DNA of 44,396 bases, taken from Chara braunii (Eukaryota; Streptophyta; Charophyceae; Charales; Characeae). The DNA lies in the NCBI GenBank assembly GCA_003427395.1, contig BFEA01000590.1:334814-379209 (forward strand), given 5' to 3'. This document shows, in pieces, positions 1-9,905 of the stretch. Positions within the stretch are counted from its first letter, which is position 1. Every line of letters begins with the position of its first letter. The position numbers and the translations under genes are program-made. The notes below the pieces were generated by a model. That model was not told the origin of the DNA, ran no database searches, and saw only the letters and a list, made by a program, of their open reading frames with translations.

Positions 1-28
1 ATTATTATTATTATTATTATTATTATTA
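1..28. repeat. ATT microsatellite (window edge)
   Basis: Nine uninterrupted ATT units run into the left edge of the window, so the true length is unknown. The same trinucleotide recurs at 442-578, about 1811-1850 and 3198-3311, each time beside repeat-derived sequence. Confidence 0.95.
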
Positions 29-30
29 GA

Positions 31-440
31 CGCGTGATGGTCTTGGGTACACGTAACATCTGTGTGTTGGGATCAAGTTTGTGAGTAATACAGGAGACAT
101 ACCTGGTGCCTGCGGCGAACGACATTGGCCGGTATCTGCTCGTTCTCCGGGGACTGATGATGTCACCATTCGGCACTATAGTATAGGCTAGATAGGGTCT
201 GCCAACAATAGTCTGGACGACAAGCACCAGATTGAAGATCAGCATTGGTTCTTCGTTGACGATGATGATGAGACTATTTCAACATTGTCAATTAGGAACT
301 TGTGGTGTGCTCTTATTTGGTGAAACTCGTAATGCAATCCTGTTGTTCGTTCGAGGACATGACTATCTGGTCTCATGCATAAGGTGTTGTGTGATTACTG
401 AGATCCGCTATCGTTCATTCTTCCTGCATTTTATCTAAAT
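31..440 (+). repeat. Diverged ~400 bp direct repeat, copy 1
   Basis: This segment aligns along its length with 1430-1800. Shared landmarks in the same order include CGTGATGGTC/CGATGGTCCTTGGG, GTAGGCTAGATAGG near the middle, and AACATTGTCAATTA/GACTTGTCAATTATGA. Identity is roughly 70% by eye with small indels. Both copies end in an ATT microsatellite, so the tract is probably part of the repeated unit or its tail. No frame is kept between the copies, so the small ORF at 232-438 is not supported as coding. Confidence 0.8.
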
Positions 441-441
441 T

Positions 442-442
442 A

Positions 443-523
<81 letters not shown>

Positions 524-540
524 GTTGTTATTATCATTGA

Positions 541-578
<38 letters not shown>
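442..578. repeat. ATT microsatellite, interrupted
   Basis: More than 40 ATT units, broken around 523-545 by a short non-repeat stretch. It directly follows repeat copy 1. Confidence 0.95.
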
Positions 579-938
579 GGTCAGCTACTTGGTGCGCAGG
601 AGACAGGAAGCACGAGAGTGAATTGGAAAAAGAGTGCTTACCTGGCTGGGGCCTTCCGCTTTGGTGCTTCGTAGTACGTGGTCCACGCTTTGGTGCATAA
701 GTCAGGTGTTCTACGAGAATTTAGTGTGCTACGTACTTAGTGTTTTCATGTAGCGTTGGCCTCGTGCTTCGTCCTTGCAACGTTGTGAATTGGGTGCTTT
801 GTGCATCGTGGGTTCGTGGTGGTTTCGGTGCAGGAGGGTATGCGTTCATGGTTCGCGAATCAGCAGTCCATGCTATCTCGTGCTCCGTGCCTAAGTGCAT
901 TAAGTGCTTCATACTTGTGAGTTAGAGAGAGGGCGAGT
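579..938. other. Intergenic, GTGCTTCGT-rich degenerate sequence
   Basis: No gene is supported. Loosely repeated words such as GGTGCTTCGTAG, CGTGCTTCGTCC and GGGTGCTTTGTGC suggest a decayed short tandem repeat. Antiparallel ORFs of about 60 codons in this stretch have no support. Confidence 0.5.
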
Positions 939-939
939 G

Positions 940-1345
940 AGCGCACACAGAGAGAGAGAACAAACAAAAAATCAGTCAGGACAAATAGACAAACATATTA
1001 GGAGGGACGCAGACAGAAACAGACGCACATGACAGACTGAGAGACACAGATAAGCGAACAAACAGACAAACATGGACGAACAGACGAACAACCAGACACT
1101 GACAAACAAACAGATGGTCAAGCATAGATGCATACATACAGACACACAGTCGGACACACGGTCAGACGTATACACAGACAAATACACAGTCGGGAAGTAC
1201 ACAGTTTGACATGCAGTCAGACACAGTCCGGCACATAGGCAGACACCGTCAGGTATGCAGTCTGACACACGGTCAGACACAGCCGGACGCAGTCAGATAA
1301 CGACATACGGAAGTCTGAAGCATACATGAACAGACAGTCAGAGCC
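940..1345. repeat. CAGACA/CAGTCAGACA-rich degenerate tandem repeat
   Basis: The tract is built from 4-8 base words such as CAGACAAACA, CAGACACA and CAGTCAGACA with frequent substitutions. Related tracts lie at 2556-2760 and 3375-3660, all on the same strand. The Cys/Val/Leu-rich minus-strand ORFs (972-1280) are translations of this repeat and are not called as genes. Confidence 0.85.
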
Positions 1346-1429
1346 TGAAGCATACACGACTGAACACAGTCTGTGGATGGGGGGGGATAGTAGGCGCCTC
1401 TAGTCGGGATTGTCTGCCTGTAATTGGAT

Positions 1430-1800
1430 AGGACGTGCGATGGTCCTTGGGTGCACGTGGCATCCGTAAGGCAGGAGAATCGAGGTTGTGAGTGATACGA
1501 CAGACATACCTTGTGCTTGAGACGAACGGCATTGGCCGAGATCTGCTCGTTCTTCAGGGAGCTGTTGTCGTCACCATGCGACATGTATAGTGTAGGCTAG
1601 ATAGGACCTGTCATCTGTAGTCTGGGCGCCGATCGCCAGATAGGATGTCAACATTGGTTCTCCATTGATGAGACCTTACCAGACTTGTCAATTATGAGTT
1701 TTTGCTGTGAAACAATTTTGCTTTTGGTTCGAGGTCACGAAAATCTGATCTCAGGTACAGGATGTTGTTTGATTGCAGAAGCTCGCTATTGCTCATTTTC
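1430..1800 (+). repeat. Diverged ~400 bp direct repeat, copy 2
   Basis: Second copy of 31-440, same orientation, starting ~1.4 kb downstream. It also runs into an ATT/ATTT tract (about 1811-1850). The CAGACA tract separates the copies, so the larger unit may have been unique sequence, ATT tract and CAGACA tract together. Confidence 0.8.
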
Positions 1801-1850
1801 CTTACATAAGTATTATTAATTATTATTATTATTATTTATTTATTTTTAGT

Positions 1851-2555
1851 GAAATTAGATTTATTTTCATTCACAACTTCTCATACATGCAAACACGGGC
1901 GCAACATAACTGGCTACAAGTGCCCGCTCAGATCTCAGCAATATGGAAGCTGAGAACGCCGTTCAGATTCAGGCTCACTTCAATGATTATTGCAAATCAG
2001 CACCCACACAGCTTTCTGTGTATATACACAGGATCACACTTGGTATCCCATACGCTTGCACTTTGACTCTCACACACTCAATCACGCGATGACTCAGCAA
2101 CGGCTGCTCGTCTCTGCTGGCTGTGGCTGCACAACCTCTTCAGCCGCTTCGCCTTCAAGCTCGCGGCAGACCACCTCACACAATTCGCTTATGACAGCAC
2201 TTCCGCATGGCTCACGCGGGAAATAGGTGAATGGTTGGGCACTGATTCTTGATTTATACCTCCGCAGCCGTTTGGTCTAACCCTTTCCCATGCCCGTAGT
2301 GCACGCAGTCCCGAGCAGTACTCGCTTGATTGAACCAGTGAGATTGGGACTAGGTACCGTTGAATCAACATGAGTGGGCCATGCCGCTTGCCGCTTACCG
2401 CTTGCCGCTTGCTTGTGATGTGATGGGAGCAATGTGTGAAAGGCCACTCCCGGATCTTCCGGAAGTCTGCAAATTGGACCCTTCGAAAATTGTAACAAAC
2501 TACGACCCTGACCGAAATCATACAGGTACGATCCCGACGACATAATCTAACCCTA
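1851..2555. other. No gene seen; short CCGCTTG minisatellite at 2382-2412
   Basis: Mixed-composition sequence without a convincing ORF. The only internal repeat seen is about four units of GCCGCTT(A/G) at 2382-2412. Overlapping ORFs on both strands show no recognisable protein. Confidence 0.5.
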
Positions 2556-2760
2556 CTCAACGCAGATAGACACATATCCCGAAAGGGACAGACAGACAAA
2601 CACAGACGGGTTACAATAGGCAGACACAAATGCAGGCAGATAAAATAGATAAAAATAACAGATTGAATAACCAAAGCAGAAACGGAGACTGACTAGCAGA
2701 CAAACAGACAAACAGACAAACACAGTCAAATACGCAATCAGATACTTAGGAAGAAACATA
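2556..2760. repeat. CAGACAAA-rich degenerate tandem repeat
   Basis: Same word composition as 940-1345, with GACAGACAAACA and AACAGACAAACAGA runs. It is followed to 3197 by unassigned sequence with a short GA tract (2830-2846). Confidence 0.8.
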
Positions 2761-3197
2761 GATGGAAAACACGAGTGACTGTAAGCCTGAGGGACTAAAA
2801 TCTGGCACAAAGCCACAACATGCATGTTTGAGAGAGAGAGAGAGGGATGATGAGGATGGTGATGAGAGGATGGGTATCTGGGGTTGGGAATGACCTCCAT
2901 CGGTCAACGTCCCCAAGTACTCCGTTAACAGATAAAGTTGACTGTTGCGTTGTCAGATAGTAGGCAGATGTTGGTAGAATAAGAAGTAGGTTGGGCACCA
3001 GATTCCAAGTAAAGGGGGGGGGAAAGAGACTGGATACGTGTGTTGGAGGTGAAGAGAGCATGATGTTCAGTCTACTTGAGGTTTTAGGGTCACAATTACT
3101 CCTTTGGTGACATATTGGTGCTACGCTGCTTTCTGGACACCATGGTGTGATCTGGCTTCCAGCATGATTGTGCGATCTGAGTAATGCCATTGTGCAA
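2761..3197. other. Intergenic, unassigned
   Basis: No feature is recognised apart from short GA (2830-2846) and G (about 3014-3023) runs. It separates a CAGACA tract from the ATT microsatellite. Confidence 0.4.
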
Positions 3198-3311
<114 letters not shown>

Positions 3312-3374
3312 TTGATAATGATGGTCGTCAGTTCCTGAATGAGGTTGCAGCAGAAGGAAGTCGGGGTCTGCTGA

Positions 3375-3660
3375 AAAAAAAACGGGAAAGAAGGAGAGAT
3401 GAACAAACAGGCGGTCAGACACCGGCAACCGGACAGGCTGCAACAGACAGTCAGATAAGACAAAAACACGGAAAGGGACCGACATACACGGTCGGGCAGG
3501 ACAAACAAACACAAACAAACAAACAGACAAAGATAATTGCAACAGACAGTTACTTGAGACAAGGTACCAAACAATCTGATAGAAGCTCCGACAGACGCGA
3601 TCGAACAAATGATCCGACAAGCACAGTTGGACAGATCGAACGCAAGCAGACAAATAGGGC
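3375..3660. repeat. CAGACA-rich degenerate tandem repeat
   Basis: Third tract of this type, with CAAACAAACAGACAAAG and CAACAGACAGT words. ATT tract and CAGACA tract occur together repeatedly in the first 4 kb, which suggests one larger repeated unit. Confidence 0.8.
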
Positions 3661-4400
3661 ACTGAGCAGAAAGGTGGAGTGACCTTGATATTATGCAGGT
3701 GTGGCCTATGGGCTTGAACGTTGACTCATTACTCCTTTGTACCGATCTGTGTTAGACAAAAATTTCAGTACATTCTTACTCTGTGTTCATACATGACCAC
3801 TTAGTCATTTAGGCGAAATGGCAGCATGATATGCGGCTTGTTATGTTCCTCGTCTCATCATATTTTATTATTATTATTATGATGATTAATATTACTATTA
3901 CTGTGGTTGATGATGTTGTTATTAATTTTGTTGCTTGTGACCCCAACCAGCCTTGTGCCGCCCTAAGTGAAGGCAAGCCTGAATGACCACAAGGGGCGTG
4001 GGTCCCAGATAATTGCCACAGGCCAGTTTAGGTGAAGTACAACCTGGTCCTTACCCCAGGTTCTTCCAAGAAAGGCAACTGCAGTAGGCAGTTGGGCCCG
4101 GGACGAGGAGGATTGCACTTCCCGTAGATGCAGCGTGAGGTCAGCATAGTAGGAAAAGACCACAGGGCACTGAGAACGTGGCATTGGCTCTACATCCATG
4201 TGCTGGGCGCTAGCAGACTATAGTTAGGGATGTAGAACAGTGAGCATGCACCTGTGCAATTCGACAAACGGGATGGATAGTTAGCACGCACTCTTGACCC
4301 TATGGAACCGGGATACAAGAACAACGGGCAGGTTTATTTATCCAGGTTCTTGGGGGGAAAGTAAAGGGGTGCATGTGGACTAAAGCAGAGGAGTTGCCGT
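3661..4400. other. No gene seen; short ATT/ATG-rich patch near 3862-3925
   Basis: Unassigned sequence. A short interrupted ATT patch lies at about 3862-3925. The minus ORF at 3963-4199 has no recognisable domain and is not supported. Confidence 0.4.
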
Positions 4401-4659
4401 GAGTAAAAAAGTAGTAGGAAAGGTGAAGAAGAAAAGGTGAAGAAAGGAAGAAAAAAAAGGAAAGAGGAAGAGAAGGAAAAATGTAGAAAGTGGCGGGACA
4501 CTATCCCATTTACTATCATTATCATGGGTTGTTATCATTTATTGTTACTATTACTTTTATCATCATTCCTATTACTACTATTATTGTTATTATTATTATT
4601 GTTATTTATTTTTTATATTTCTATTATTGGAATTTGGAGGACGAAAATGAAAAGAATAC
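4401..4659. repeat. Purine-rich (GAAAA/GGAAG) tract followed by interrupted TTA microsatellite
   Basis: 4401-4490 is almost pure A/G on the plus strand. 4501-4625 is an interrupted TTA/TTAC tract. Both are low complexity, and ORFs here are compositionally biased. Confidence 0.8.
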
Positions 4660-4975
4660 GAGGTATTGGGAAGGAGTGAGGCATCGTCACCGTATGACGC
4701 TACCTACCTCCTCCATCCTCTTCTGTTCTCTCATGAATACGACCCCTTCATTCTTTCTTCTCCATATCCATCAAGGAATATGATTAAAACCATTATCGTT
4801 ATTCAAAGATAGTGGGGAGGGTCAGATACGGAGAAGTATGGGGCACTGGAAAGGAGAAAGGCATCGTCACCGGGTGATAGTGCCTACCTCTTCCATCCTT
4901 CCTCATTCTTCCGTATTCTAACCCCCTCATTTCCCTATGGTTCCATCACTTACTGAAGTGGTATGACATTTCTGA
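4660..4975 (+). repeat. Tandem duplication, two ~150 bp copies
   Basis: Copy 1 (about 4660-4790) and copy 2 (about 4830-4975) share GGCATCGTCACCG, then GCCTACCTC(T/C)TCCATCC, then CCCTTCATT/CCCCTCATTT in the same order. Divergence is moderate and no frame is conserved. Confidence 0.7.
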
Positions 4976-5027
4976 ATTGAAAATCTACTCTATGGAAGAC
5001 GGATGTTCAAACGGCCAGACATGACAG

Positions 5028-5082
5028 GGCGATTGCGGGAGCTCTGCGGAAGTTCAGGAGGAACTCTGGAGGCAGGGAACCA
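5028..5082 (+). other. Conserved 5' hairpin of element A
   Basis: After GATTGCGGGAGCTCTGC, an AAGTTC arm pairs with GAACTC around the loop AGGAG, enclosed by CTGC/GGCAG. In element B the equivalent arms are GAACTC and GAGTTC around AAGAG, so bases changed on both sides with pairing retained. Confidence 0.6.
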
Positions 5083-5312
5083 TGAGGTACGCGTCACCTA
5101 TTCCTTTCTCGTATCCCTTACTGGCTACAACTCTCTATCAGGATGCATGTATGGATGTATGCTATATTGTTTTATGTTTTCTTCATGACTAAAACCTTCA
5201 GGAATAATTGAATAAACGAATGATTGAGGTAAGAATCCTGCCTGATGGAAGAAAGGAACATAGGAAGAACCGATAAGTAACCTAGTTTGTCTGGTTTTGA
5301 AAGACGAAGCTG

Positions 5313-6850
5313 TGTGATGGAGGTCCTCGTAGGGTCGTCACAATGCTTGTATGAGCTTTCTAAACTGGATGATGGGGTGCTTGCTGTGCGAAGTTACCCT
5401 GCCATTCATCTGATCAAGGTAACAAATTGATGAAATGTCTGCTTGATTGCGGCGTTGGTGACAGGAGGCTGCCGTGCAGTTTTCTTGTTACCTTACAAAC
5501 TAAATCTAGGGGTTAATCCGGTACTCCCGTGGGGTACACTTCTTCAACCATTAACAAAAGCCAAGTGATCCGGTACTCCTGTGGGGTACACTTCTTCAAT
5601 CATTAACAAAAGCCAAGTGATCCAGTACTCCCGTGGGGTACACTTATTCAATCATTAACAAAAGCAAAGTTAATCCGGTACTCTCGTGGGGTACATGACT
5701 TCAGACATCTTACAAAAACAAAGTTAATCCGGTACTCCCGTGGGGTACATGACTTCAGGCATCTGACAAAAGCAAAGTTAATCCGGTACCCTCGTGGGGT
5801 ACGTGTCTTCAACAACTAACAAAGGCAAAAGGTAGCAGGAGGCTCCCGTGGGGTTCTCCTATCACCGATCGAACCAAACTGGGAAAGGAATTGAGTACTC
5901 TCGTTTACTCGAACCCCTAAGTTTGGGTTGATCTGTCCGACTTCCCGTAGGAGTCAACATACATTTTGTTTAGTTAGGATGCATAGGCGAGTTAGGTGAA
6001 CTGTCAGGGCAACTCAACCTAGAGTTGTTTTGATTGATCTCCTACGGATCAAACTGGTAGTAGGATGACTCTCGGGAGGGTTATCCTAATACTTGTTTGA
6101 TTTGGGGATCGACTAACGGGGGGTAGGAATGAGGCGATTGTGTTTTGGACAATAGAAGGATACCCCCGGGTGAGTAGCCCTACTATTTGTTCAGGTATGA
6201 GTGATGGACGATATAAATCTATTGATTTAACATTGAAGCAGGAAATGGGAGGTTCCCATGGGATCATCCTATTGCTTGTATAACTCTATCTTAACGGGTC
6301 TAATAAGATACTCCAGCAAAGGGAGATTCTGGTGTTTGCATGAGTCCGCTAACATAATCCTGGCTCGTCTGACTCTGAGAAAGTAGTAGGGTGGCTCCCG
6401 TAGGGTCATCCTATTACACCTTTTGAGGATAGACTGAGCTCTGACCAAAGAATGATAGGAGGCTTCCGTGAAGACTCCCTATTACTAACTAGAATTTCGT
6501 ACTTACACCTGGATCTGGAATGTTTTTCTGAATGTTAGGTCAAGTGTTGAAACGGTTCAACATAGGTCTCCTAACTACCTGCTTAACTAATAAAAGGAAA
6601 CTCCCGGATGAGTTATCCGATCGCTCGCACTAGAATGCATGAACTGCTTGGTTGCATGAGGACTGCATGGACTTTGAGGGGTGACTGAGTGCTCCCCTGG
6701 GGCGACTCGACTACTCTTCTGACAAAACGATTGTTTGGAATTGATCAAGTAGTGAAAGATTCCCGGGTGAATCAACCTACTACTTGCGTATGCTAGGACA
6801 AGAAGAAGAGAAAAGGGAAAAGAGGAGTGTTCCATCGGGAGCGACTCCAA
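5313..6850 (+). repeat. Hairpin array A: conserved loop TCCCGTGGG, variable stems
   Basis: Hairpins read by eye at 5313-5342, 5368-5410, 5457-5492, 5831-5866, 5887-5914, 6027-6054, 6057-6092, 6151-6187, 6239-6276, 6382-6417, 6452-6485, 6591-6624, 6682-6714, 6746-6786 and 6822-6849, plus the tandem block 5513-5828. The loop stays close to (C/T)TCCCG(T/G)GGG while the stem differs. At 6057-6092, GTAGTAGGATGAC faces GTTATCCTAATAC. At 6382-6417, GTAGTAGGGTGGC faces GTCATCCTATTAC. At 6746-6786, CAAGTAGTGAAAGATT faces AATCAACCTACTACTTG. Spacers between hairpins are not conserved. No coding capacity is seen. Confidence 0.75.
5513..5828 (+). repeat. 53 bp tandem repeat, six copies
   Basis: Units begin near 5518, 5569, 5621, 5675, 5728 and 5783. 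Each contains CCGGTACTCCCGTGGGGTAC followed by a less conserved part around TCTTCAA and ACAAA(A/G)CAAAG. Each unit carries one short hairpin (GTAC arms around the CCCGTGG loop), so this looks like a locally amplified member of the array. Confidence 0.9.
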
Positions 6851-7329
6851 AGGTTTCTTAAAAGGAACGTAAGAGAAGGCGAATACCGCAGGGAAAAGTA
6901 ATTAGAGAAAGAAGACACCCTGTGTAGCCACAGTTCATTGAAAAAACTGCCACTGGCTTGAGTAGATCTCGGCCAGACTACCGCATAGAGCACCAAAAGG
7001 GTGTGCTTATCCGCAAAAGAGGGTGTGAGGACTTAGAGTAGGGAAAATGTGAATTTTCCTAAGGCAACTTAGGACATACGTAAGAAACTCCTTGAAATAA
7101 AAGGAGGAGTGACAGACGACTCAGGGTAGATAGGAGTTAGGGGTTAGACTTTGGGGATGTTGATTCCAAAGCTCACAAACCAGATCTAAGGGCTTGACCC
7201 TTAGATATCAATATGTGGGAAGTCAAGTGGAAGTGTTGAATCTTTGTTGACCTATGTGTGTGCAGGTCCCTGTTTTGATCCACATCAATTGAAAGAGAAG
7301 TCCTACAAAGAGGACTCAAATTTTATGTT

Positions 7330-7470
7330 ATCTCTCGATAACAGGTCGGTCGTTGTCGATTCAACTTTTCCTCCTTTGACTTGATACCCACATCTAAAGT
7401 CAAACCCTGTGGTCAGTAAAACTATCACCTGTGGTCATTGCCTAAATGGTCCTGGTCACTCTCAAGGGTC
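7330..7470 (+). other. Conserved 3' module of element A
   Basis: Shares GTTA-CT-GATAA-GGTCGGT and CGATTCA words, then CCTGTGG, with 37830-37950 in element B-prime. The A and B-prime elements are otherwise very different in sequence, so this module and the 5' hairpin are what link the family. Confidence 0.6.
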
Positions 7471-7670
7471 CTTTGAATAAACGTGAGGGGGCTGGGCTTA
7501 CGTCTCAGGAAAGATAGAGCTGTCATACATGGTTTGGGGAGTGAGGGACAATGTCAATGGTTGATGGTTGACGCCGTTAGTGCATGGTATGCGAATTATT
7601 TTTGCATTATTCTTTGCAGGTCTGTTTTGTTCGTGATTTTGGGATTGAACTGATATATCGTCACAAACAG

Positions 7671-7696
7671 ATATATATATATATATATATGTGTAT

Positions 7697-7727
<31 letters not shown>

Positions 7728-7733
7728 CACAAC
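7671..7733. repeat. AT dinucleotide microsatellite
   Basis: Two (AT)n runs are separated by GTGTATATATATAC and followed by a short (AC)n run. The Tyr/Ile-rich ORFs across it are artefacts. Confidence 0.95.
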
Positions 7734-7974
7734 ACTTGTGAAAGTGGGAAGGGTTCCCAACGGTAATACCTCTATATTCATTATCAGTTTTATACAACTT
7801 CCATGTTATCTGATGTTCAGTCACATGTTGAGTAAAATAGAATGTCCTTGGTAGTGACATGATTTGATTGGTACTTTGTTCGTAGTGGTTAGAAGAATAA
7901 CATGTTCTGGGAGTTGAAGCGGAAATAGACAGCCTTCTAAAAGTTCGACTTGAATATCTAACAGGTCAGTTCTG

Positions 7975-8310
7975 GGCGTCTTACCGCTCGCACCCCATTT
8001 TATGCTACAACGAGAGAGAAAACGTCGTAGGCCGACCTGCCTCTACAAAGGTATGTAAAAGCCGTCGCACGTGGGCCGGTAGCTCAACAGGGATACGCCT
8101 ACATGAGGGTGGTGACAGCCCCTCACGTACAGGTAAGTTGTACCTCGCGACGTCCCGACCTGTCGCAGGGCGTCGTGAGAGGTATAGCACGCGCGCACAG
8201 TCGGAGTGGTGACTGGTTCATTTTCAAACAAATCATCCTGCGTGACACGACCGTGAGGTTCAACGCTCCCAGCAGGGCGAGGGACTGCCGCGCGCGACAT
8301 CGCGACAACG
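7975..8310 (+). repeat. Family F repeat, copy a (plus)
   Basis: Contains, in the family order, TGCTACAACGAGAG, CGTAGGCCGACCTGCC, a tRNA A-box-like TAGCTCAACAGG (8082-8093), a hairpin at 8101-8128 with loop GGTGACA, an AGGTAAGTTG word, and CCTGTCGCAGGGCGTCG. It faces copy b (9206-9905, minus) across about 0.9 kb, forming a foldback arrangement. No protein is supported. Confidence 0.75.
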
Positions 8311-8999
8311 AATACCATCGCAAGAAGAAACAATCTTTCTGCCGCACTACCATCCATGTGTGCAATGAATCTCCCCCTATAACATAGGTATATTCACTGC
8401 GAATTCCTACTTTTTTTATGCACTTTCACCCTTACATCGCACAACCTTTATCTGTTATACCGCCCAAACCTTTGCTCAAATAAAAAATGTAGCGCAACCA
8501 TTTGATTCGGCCCGTATCAAAACCCCTACTTAGCATCTTTACTCACCCGATTTTATTGAGCAACAAGCGAGATGCAAATTCTCACTTTCGCCATAACCCT
8601 CTCCTCCTTCATACTGCTCAACCTACACACCTGTACTAACTAAAACAAACATCCAACGACCATACTAACTCCACAAATGGCGCTGCCTCCCTCGAAAACC
8701 CCTTACTAGCATATTTTCTCGCTTGATTTCATCAAGAAACGAACGAGATAATAGTTTCTCATCCTCAACTTGTTCACTGTCGTCAACTTCGCCACCCCCA
8801 TCGTCCTCTCCCTCCCTTTTCACATGGTTCTAGCATGTCTTAACGTCCATATTTGACCCCTGTGCACGACTTGGTTCTTGAAACAAGCATATGACTACTG
8901 ACAGGATCAACCAAGTAGTGGGAGGTAAGGAGATCACTGCCCCTTTGGCTCACAGCCGAGCGCTGTCGTCTACATATATATCAAAAGGGAGATGCACAC
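8311..8999. repeat. Centre of the foldback, with a diverged ~200 bp tandem duplication
   Basis: 8500-8570 and about 8697-8767 share CCCCTTACTAGCAT/CCCCTACTTAGCAT, TTTTATTGAGCAA/TTTCATCAAGAAA and AGCGAGAT/AACGAGAT about 197 bases apart. The rest (8380-8500, 8770-9000) is pyrimidine-rich and unassigned. Confidence 0.55.
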
Positions 9000-9152
9000 C
9001 TCATCTTTACCATGACAAAAACAAGGCATAAGAGAAACGATTCCACCACGTATCCAATTTGCCCAGATCGACCGAAACCCTCCACACGTTATGCGGGTAT
9101 AGAGGAACACCCCACCCTCCTTGGATCTACACGCGCTTGTCACCACTGGTTA

Positions 9153-9209
9153 CATCGTGCAGCGGACCATGCTAATCTTCATTGTATCATTCCGTATCAT
9201 CCCGATGTC
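9153..9209 (-). pseudogene. U6 snRNA-like segment (central part)
   Basis: The plus strand reads GACCATGCTAATCTTC then TGTATCATTCC then ATC-CGATGTC, the reverse complement of the U6 core (GAACGATACAGAGAAGATTAGCATGGCC) and the adjoining ACATCCGAT. The 3' end of U6 is missing and several bases differ, so this is a fragment or pseudogene. It abuts the centre of the family F foldback (GTCGAGCGCATCGGTCC begins at 9207). Confidence 0.75.
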
Positions 9210-9905
9210 GAGCGCATCGGTCCCACAAGGGGACCCTCCCGGCCACGTCACACAGGATTTCGAGCAGGTTTTTATCCTTTATCGCGGTGCAATGGAGCTT
9301 CCGTCGCCGCTCCGGCCGAGTGTGCCAGCCATACCTCTCACGAAAGTCTACGATAGGATACGGCCATGCGACGTACAACTTACCTCCACCTGCGGGAGTT
9401 GTCACTATCCCTTAGGTGGGCGTATCCTCGCCGAGCTACCGAACCACATGCGAAAGCTAATCAGTTGCAATAGCAGAGGTGACCCAACCGAGGACGTTTC
9501 TCGTACGTTGTAGCATACGGGGTATGTGTGGTCTCACACCTCTATCGAACCCGTACCAGAACCGACGCATTGAGGGGCTGAAGTCCCAAGCGTGACTTGT
9601 CGTCGGTCGACTAAGACACATCCTTCTTACCACGAGTTACATCACGCCAAAGCAAAAAGTCCGATTACTCACACAAAACAAAGCACTCCTAGTCCCTTTT
9701 GTATCAAACCCATAATCATTTTGACACGAAAATCGGTTAGGCGTCATGCGAGAGGCTTAAGATAAAACTAGGAGGATGCAGGGTTTTCTCATATGGGCTA
9801 GTCATGCATGAATACGCAAGTCGTCGCAATGATGGCGTACCATGTAGTACCTATGATCGTGTGACCCTCAGTTGTCTCGAGGGTCACATTCGACACTCAA
9901 GTGTC
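9206..9905 (-). repeat. Family F repeat, copy b (minus)
   Basis: In reverse complement it carries the full F series: palindrome ACACTTGAGTGT (about 9893-9904), a GTGACCCTC/GAGGGTCAC hairpin (9860-9888), GTACTACATGGTACGCCATC, GGGACTAGGAGTG, TACAACG, the A-box-like region, the GTGACAAC-loop hairpin (9386-9419) and the central GTCGAGCGCATCGG. The overlapping ORFs at 9012-9513 cover this hairpin-rich repeat on both strands and show no family. Confidence 0.75.

Larger units (their letters stand above)
5005..7500 (+). mobile_element. Noncoding hairpin-array element A
   Basis: The left end shares with element B (17.6-19.4 kb) the motif GATTGCGGGAGCTCTGC, a hairpin, and a following GGCAGGGAA. The right end shares with element B-prime (35.4-38.0 kb) a module reading GTTA-CT-GATAA-GGTCGGT then CGATTCA (7330-7372 here, 37830-37880 there). 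Between them lies an array of hairpins with a constant loop. No ORF above ~90 codons is convincing and no transposase or reverse transcriptase motif is seen. I infer a non-autonomous repeat family with at least three members here. Its ends are approximate, no target-site duplication was found, and the mobilising machinery is unknown. Confidence 0.6.

Noticed and set aside
150-180. Hammerhead ribozyme core (CTGATGA)
   Set aside because: The required GAAA and the stem II/III arrangement are missing. Other CTGATGA words (26474, 28527 region) also fail.
5513-5828. CRISPR-like array (regular 53 bp period with a short palindrome)
   Set aside because: The whole unit is repeated with no unique spacers, there is no cas gene, and the setting is eukaryotic repeat DNA.
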